Assembly (NCBI GenBank): GCA_964007475.1
Contig: OZ023273.1
Span: 125,163,812-125,227,811 of the forward strand
DNA length: 64,000 nt
From: Hybos culiciformis
Lineage: Eukaryota > Arthropoda > Insecta > Diptera > Hybotidae
Direction: 5' to 3'
Positions 58,201-64,000 of this stretch are shown here, in pieces. The first letter of the stretch is position 1, and the number at the start of each line of letters is the position of its first letter. The notes beneath the pieces are model-generated. The model saw only the letters and a program-made list of their open reading frames with translations, did no database searches and was not told the DNA's origin. The position numbers were made by a program, and so were the translations under genes.

Positions 58201-58597
58201 TTGTAAGATATAAAAAAAAAAATTGTTGAATTTCATTTATACATAATAATTAACAAAATGCCAATTTTTTTTTTTTTTCATCTAATCTTTCAAAAAAGAA
58301 TAAGTACAAACCAAATTTCATTGCAATTGAATTTGACATTCGGACTGATGGAAAAGAAGGACTTTAATGATATGAATTTTGTCTTTCTTGAACCTATTGA
58401 CAAAAAAAGGAAAATTATTGTAGCCCTATTTTACTGCATCGACCATGCATCGACTTACTATTTTTGTTTAATTTTTTTTTTAGTGTGCATAGAAAAAATA
58501 TTCAAAATCTAAAGATTTGTTTGTTCGTAGTTCAATTTAATTGATAAACTTTGCTTAATATAAAATAAAAAAAAAGAATTGTATTTCTTTTATATTT
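55211..58597. other. AT-rich DNA between glutamine synthetase and the ACE-like gene
   Basis: No gene is supported. A slightly GC-richer stretch at about 57220-57302 (CTACAGCGAGTGCAACATGA) ends in AAATAAATAAATAAAT and could be the tail of an old retroelement, but this is weak. The frame at 58258-58512 starts in a T run and has no domain. Confidence 0.4.
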
Positions 58598-58603
58598 TCA
58601 GTC
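58598..58603 (+). promoter_or_regulatory. Initiator (or splice acceptor) just upstream of the ACE-like gene
   Basis: TCAGTC matches the arthropod initiator TCAGTY exactly and lies 50 bases before the start codon, so transcription could begin at A58600. The same bases, TTTATATTTTCAG, also make a good 3' splice site, in which case an upstream non-coding exon exists. No TATA box is found at the right distance. Confidence 0.4.
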
Positions 58604-58649
58604 GTTATCAAAACGTCGTCGGCACCATATAATAAATTTTTTGACCATA

Positions 58650-61533
58650 ATGAAAAAACCAATATCAATTGTATTGATTTTAAATTTGTTAACATTTATA
58701 ATTTTTGCTCTTGAATTCAGTTGTTCGTCAACTGAAGAAACATGTTCAAAGGATGATGTCGATGCTTTTATTTTCTTTGATAAATTGAATGGAAGATTAG
58801 AAAATTTAAAAAATGAAGAAAACGAAATAACTTATAACTATTATTGTAATATAACAGAAGAAAATCGTCTTAATATGGTGAAAATTTCAGTTGAGAATGC
58901 TGAAATTTATTCAGATATTGCTCGAGAAATTAAATCATTAGGATATGTTAATTCAAAAAATCCATTTATTTCCAGGCAGGCGAAAATTCTGTCAAGAATA
59001 GGTTTTGATAGTTTAACTAAATCAAATCTAAATGATTTAAAAAATGCAATAAGTGAAATGGAGAGTAATTATGCATCCGTTCAGATATGTGAATATAAAA
59101 ATTTAGAAAATTGTAAAATGTCACTTGAACCTGAAATTGAAGGAAGAATTCGTGAAAGTCGAGATCCAGAAGAATTGAAGTATTATTGGAAGGAATTTTA
59201 TGATAAAGCTGGTACTCCAGTGAAAAGTCAATTTTTAAAGTACATTGAATTATCTAGAAAAGCCGCAAAAATTAATGGTATTTATATTTATTTTTATGTA
59301 ATACATATAACCACCAACTGATCAATATTAGGGACACAATTCACTTGAATTATATGTTGATATTTAACTGTTCTCAATGAAATGATGAAATAATAAATTT
59401 TTTAATTTATAATAAGTATAATTTTATTTAAGGTTTCGAGTCCTATGCCGATGATTGGGTTGAGAAATATGAGGATACAGATTTTGAAAAAAATCTTGAA
59501 GAGGTGTATCAACAACTTCTTCCATTTTATTCACAACTTCATGGTTATGTGAGACACCGTTTACGTGAAAAATATGGAGATGATGCAATCGATGAAACAG
59601 GCAACATTCCAATGCATTTATTGGGAAATATGTGGGGTCAACAATGGCATGAAATTATTGAGTTGTTAACTCCTTTTCCTCAAAAGCAATTTATAAGCAT
59701 CGATCAAGAGTTATTGAAACAAGGATATACACAAGTTAAAATTTTTCAAACCGGAGACGACTTTTTCCAATCTCTTAATATGACACCATTAACACCGTAA
59801 GATCTCATAATAATATTATTTAAAAATATAACTGAGCTCGTTTATTGAATATTTGAACCAGAGCCTGTTTCTTTAAATCTTAAAATATATTAAGCGTTTA
59901 TAATACCTTTAAAATTAGTTAAAACCTCTTTTGCCGTAAGATTTTCCAATATTTTAACTTGCAGAATAAAATTGTAATTTCATAAGAAATCAGTGGATAT
60001 CCCATTGATATTTAATTAATGTGCCGTATTTTTTTATTTCACACAAAAACTGTATCATTTTCTTGTATTTATTTTAAGAGATTTTTGGAAGAAAAGTGTG
60101 CTCGAGAAACCAACAGATAGAAAAATAATGTGCCACGCAAGCGCTTGGGATTTCTTTAAAAAAGATGATGTCCGAATTAAACAATGTACTGAAGTAAATG
60201 ATCGTCATTTTTATACAGCTCATCACGAATTAGGCCACATACAATATTACCTTTTATACCAGCATCTGCCAGTTCCATTTAGATATTGTCCTAATCCAGG
60301 TTTCCATGAAGCGGTTGGAGATACCATTTCCCTATCAGTATCAAGTCCGAGACATTTGGAGAGAATAGGGTTACTTAAAGATTTTGATTATGATGAGAAA
60401 ACTAGAATCAATCAATTGTTTTTAATGGTATGACAATTATAATTAATATTTAAATTATTTTAATAAAAGTTATATTTTTAAGGCAATACAAAAAATTGCA
60501 TTTATTCCGTTTGCTTATACAATGGACAAGTATCGGTACGAAGTGTTCCGAAATAATATTCCTTCAAGTGAACTAAATTGCGCTTTTTGGAAAATGAGAT
60601 CCCAATTAGGTGGTATTGAGCCAGCTGTTGAAAGAACTGAAAATGACTTTGATCCGCCTGCTAAATTTCATATTACCTCGGACACAGAATACTTAAGGTA
60701 GCTAATCATTTTGACTTTTTTAAATAGAAAATATTAAATAAATAATTTTATTTGAATCTATACTTCATTTTAGGTATTTTACTGCTCATGTCTTTCAATT
60801 CCAATTTCATAAGGCTGCTTGTATAAAAGCTGGACAATATGTTCCAGGAGACTCTGATTTAGTTTTAGATAATTGTGACATTTACGGTAGCACCAAAGCT
60901 GGAAATGATTTCAAGTAAAATATGATTCTAATCTCTTAATATTTAAACTATTTCAAAATGCTACATTTGCTACATTTTAGAGCTATGTTGGAATTGGGAG
61001 CATCACAACATTGGAAATTCGCTTTAGAACAATTTACAGGAGAGGAAAATATGACTGCAACACCTATGTTAGAATTTTTTGAACCATTGATTAAGTGGCT
61101 TGAGTCTGAAAATAAGAGATTAAATACTAAAATTGGATGGAAAATCACAAATAGTGAGTAAAATATTAAAACCAATATAATTCTTTGGTCTGTATTCGCG
61201 ACAAACTTTTTTCGCTGGGGCTAAATCAATCAATTGACAAATAGAGAAAGATGTACATTTTTTTCAAGCAATGATTTTTAATTTTCTATTCTTAATTTAA
61301 AACTTGTTTGTACCAAGTTAGTTTGAGTTACGTCATCGTGAAGTGGTAGTTTGGAATTTGTTTGATTCATTGTACTACCAAGTTCGCAGTACTTAGTTAG
61401 TTAAAATTTTCATATGATTTCTTATAAAAAAAGTCAATAAAATAAATGACTTTCATATTTGACCAGAATTAGGTATACATAATAATAATTTTATACCGTA
61501 TTTATTTTACTTTCAGAATGTAAAAGCAAGTGA
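58650..61533 (+). CDS. Ance: Angiotensin-converting enzyme-like zinc peptidase (Ance family), secreted
   Basis: An M2 dipeptidyl carboxypeptidase that removes C-terminal dipeptides from small peptides outside the cell. Exons 58650-59277, 59433-59796, 60079-60427, 60483-60697, 60774-60914, 60981-61153 and 61517-61533 join to 628 residues, the size of single-domain insect enzymes. A signal peptide (MKKPISIVLILNLLTFIIFA) starts it and no C-terminal membrane segment follows, so it is soluble. Zinc ligands are His380 and His384 in HHELGH, plus Glu408 in GFHEAVGD, with catalytic Glu381. Substrate-site residues CHASAW (His350), KFHI (Lys508, His510), Arg519 and Tyr520 are kept, as are the three disulfide pairs. 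It should be active. Odd points: RYCPNPG replaces the usual REGANPG, adding Cys401, and the last coding exon is 17 bases, ending NKCKSK. Without that splice it would end NSE at 61161. Confidence 0.93.
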
Positions 61534-64000
61534 TTAACAAGACGTCAAACCTAAGCGTAATATTTAACACTAATTTTTAAAAAGTAATTTATGTGACTTT
61601 TTTTTATTAAAAGAAAATATATTTATATTTTAGAGAGTGTTTATTTCGTTCGAATTATTATTTTATGTATTTATTTTTCAGCAAAAAAAATACACTTCGG
61701 CCTGTTCCAGGAAAGGATGTTCAAAATAATATAGATAGTTAAATATCGAATAATTGTATAGTATTTTGAAGTTTGATATTTTGATATTTTTCGGAAAATT
61801 TGCTGTATACAGTTATAAATAAATTTTGCAGATGCACTTGACAGTTTTTGATGAAGATTAGTAATTTTATCGACGCAGTCATGTTTTTCGGAACCTTTCA
61901 AATCAAAATAAAGCTGTCGGTGAGAATATGAATATGAATTTAAAGTTGAAAATTTAAGAGTAATTTAAAAGTGAGTTAAAATATGTATCACGAGCCGGCT
62001 CTGGGTGAACCTATCCATTGTTCGATTAAAATGATTTTAGAATAGAAATGGAATACACAATAATTCCTTTGTATTATTTATGTTTATTAAATGGCTTTAA
62101 ACATAATACAAATCGATTTAATTACTTTACTTTAAGCTTGCACTATGTTATACTACTTTTTTTTATGGTATCAATAATATAGTAATTATATATATACATA
62201 GAAAAAGATATGTAACATTTTATTGCCTTATTTTCATACCTTTTTTGGCATTGATATTATCGAAATTGGGCAAGTAGAGCTATGAGCCTTTTTGGTGAGT
62301 TCCAGACGGACAGAAAATGGAAAAGTGTATGGTATATATATTTTTTACATTTTTGAAAGAAAATTGTGAATAAAAATTAAAAAGTTATGTAAACTTAAAC
62401 TCATGTACATGTTCGTTGATCAAAAATAATATTAACAATATGAAGAACGTATTCAGCTAGAATTCCGAGTTATTGATTTAAATTTTATTACTTAAATTAT
62501 ATCTATAAACAGAGATCAAATGTATATTATTTTTACACATTATAAACAACTAACTGGCGCAAAAAATAAACTTGCAAATTTTTTAACTTTGAATTTGTTG
62601 ACAATGAATGAATGAATGCACAATGAATAAAAATCTTATCAATAGCAATAGTTTACAATTTTTTAAAGAGACAACATTGGAGATTGGAGAGTAAAAATTA
62701 AGAAAATATATTTTTTTTTTGATATTGACATTGTCATTGCTTTGCTTATTTGACCAAATTGTTACAAAAAAAAAACAAATTAAGAAATTTTATTTGAATT
62801 AATAAATTCTCTCTCATTTTTTTTGTTTGTATAAAAAGTATTTTAAAACTAAATTCAGGTTTAGTCTTAGTTTATTATTTCAACTGTAAGAATGTTTAAA
62901 ACATTTTAAGATTAGTGCTTGATATATATATACATATATAATATAAAGAAACCTGATTCATGAATTAATATTGATACAATTCAAAATAATAAGCAGCATT
63001 ATTATTTTTTTCTGGAAGATCGGAAAAAGACCAACAAATTTGGAAAATTTAATTATACTAATTTTTAGTAAATTATAAAAATGTAAGCATTATACAAATA
63101 TTAATTTGCTATGGATATGAGTATCTTAAAAAAAAAAAAGAAGATACTTCTATATGTAAAGGCTTGCAGGAAGATTGCAGAGTTTTCAATAATATATACA
63201 TACTTATTCATTTTTTGGGCGTAAGAAATAAGTTTAGAAAAATAAAATAATATTTTCAGCTCATTTTAGTTGAGTGCAAAAAGTTTGTCGTACGTCAAAT
63301 CGTGTACCTAATCATTATCAATTATTTCAATCGTTCAACCTTTTTTCTTCAATTATTGCATTCGACACAATAAATCACAAAATTTCAATATAACTAATAA
63401 TAAGTTTAAGAAGTACTATTATATTTAAAAAATCCTAAATAAATTCAGTTTTTGTATTATTTTTTTTTAGTTCCTTTAATAATGTAGTTAATTATGTAGT
63501 TATAATGAATTTACCACAATTTCGCAAGTTAAAAATATATTAAGGGCCTTGAGTTCTCCACAGTTAAAAGAAAATATATGGATCTATACAGCCTAATTTT
63601 AAAATACGTGTACACAATTATTTATTTCAAAAATTTAATGATTTGTAAATAAATCACATGATTTGTATTATGTTTATTTATTATTTACATTAAAAAAAGA
63701 GAAGATAGATAATATTTTTTTTTGCACAAATAAAGTGTGTAATTTGTGATTGAAATTTACCGGCGAAAATATAAAGATTGAAATTGAAATTTTTTGTACA
63801 CTTAGAATTTGATACGATCTATAACTTAAAACGATATTCATTGAATAGCAAATTGATTCTAAACTCTAGAACAAATCTTCATACTATCTGTTTGTATAGA
63901 TCGTATATAAAGTGTAAATAATGCCCTGAATATGCCAATATGCGTACCTAAATGATAACGTATCAAAATGAAATTAGAAATAAAATAATATAGAAATATA
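61534..64000. other. 3' UTR of the ACE-like gene and AT-rich downstream DNA
   Basis: The 3' UTR probably runs to the signal at 61907. After it I see only AT-rich DNA with homopolymer runs and no supported gene to the window edge. A frame at 61671-61901 on the - strand has no domain. Confidence 0.45.
61907..61912 (+). terminator. Possible polyadenylation signal of the ACE-like gene
   Basis: AATAAA followed by the less AT-rich GCTGTCGGTGAG. It lies 374 bases after the stop codon. Confidence 0.4.

Noticed and set aside
58258..58512. 84-codon frame upstream of the ACE-like gene.
   Set aside because: It starts in a T run, has no recognisable domain and no good splice link to the gene; its composition fits chance.

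Overview
This window is a very AT-rich stretch of an arthropod nuclear genome, almost certainly an insect. It has spliced genes with GT-AG introns, long gene-poor spacers and scattered small transposons. The protein similarities (CenG1A/AGAP-type Arf GAP, cytosolic glutamine synthetase close to the Gs2 type, a single-domain secreted ACE/Ance-type peptidase) and GGTTAGG-type interspersed repeats point to an insect. I cannot name the species. All coding genes that I can support lie on the + strand.

Layout. (1) 1-1631: the last five coding exons of an AGAP/CenG1A-type Arf GAP, with the end of the PH domain, the Arf GAP zinc finger, ankyrin repeats and a Ser-rich tail. (2) 1632-14730: non-coding, with a 309-bp inverted-repeat element (8033-8341) and a 73-bp GGTTAGG element with a perfect 12-bp target duplication (12183-12255). 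(3) 14841-16771: a five-exon gene for a 386-residue secreted collagen-like protein, with a TATA box and a GC-AG intron. (4) 16772-26446: non-coding but rich in repeats: a 1.66-kb terminal-inverted-repeat unit (20259-21919), a cluster of palindromic GC-rich units (24.0-24.5 kb) and a 230-bp tandem duplication (25.4-25.9 kb). (5) 26447-37903: a second AGAP-like gene. It keeps the intron positions of the first where they can be compared, but has a degenerate GTPase domain and ends before the ankyrin repeats. (6) 37904-50917: non-coding, with a 373-bp hAT remnant, the 3' end of a non-LTR retrotransposon on the - strand, a 200-N gap and a further inverted-repeat unit. (7) 50996-55099: a complete three-exon glutamine synthetase with two transposon-like elements in its first intron. 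(8) 58650-61533: a complete seven-exon ACE-like zinc dipeptidyl carboxypeptidase. (9) 61534-64000: its 3' UTR and non-coding DNA.

The genes do not form one pathway. The two AGAP genes are a local DNA-level duplication, shown by matching exon borders and phases, with a collagen-like gene between them. The downstream copy has diverged in ways that predict loss of nucleotide binding and of the ankyrin module while the Arf GAP zinc finger is kept. Exon borders were set by hand. In every multi-exon model the splice phases add up to an open frame, which is the main internal check. No database search was possible.
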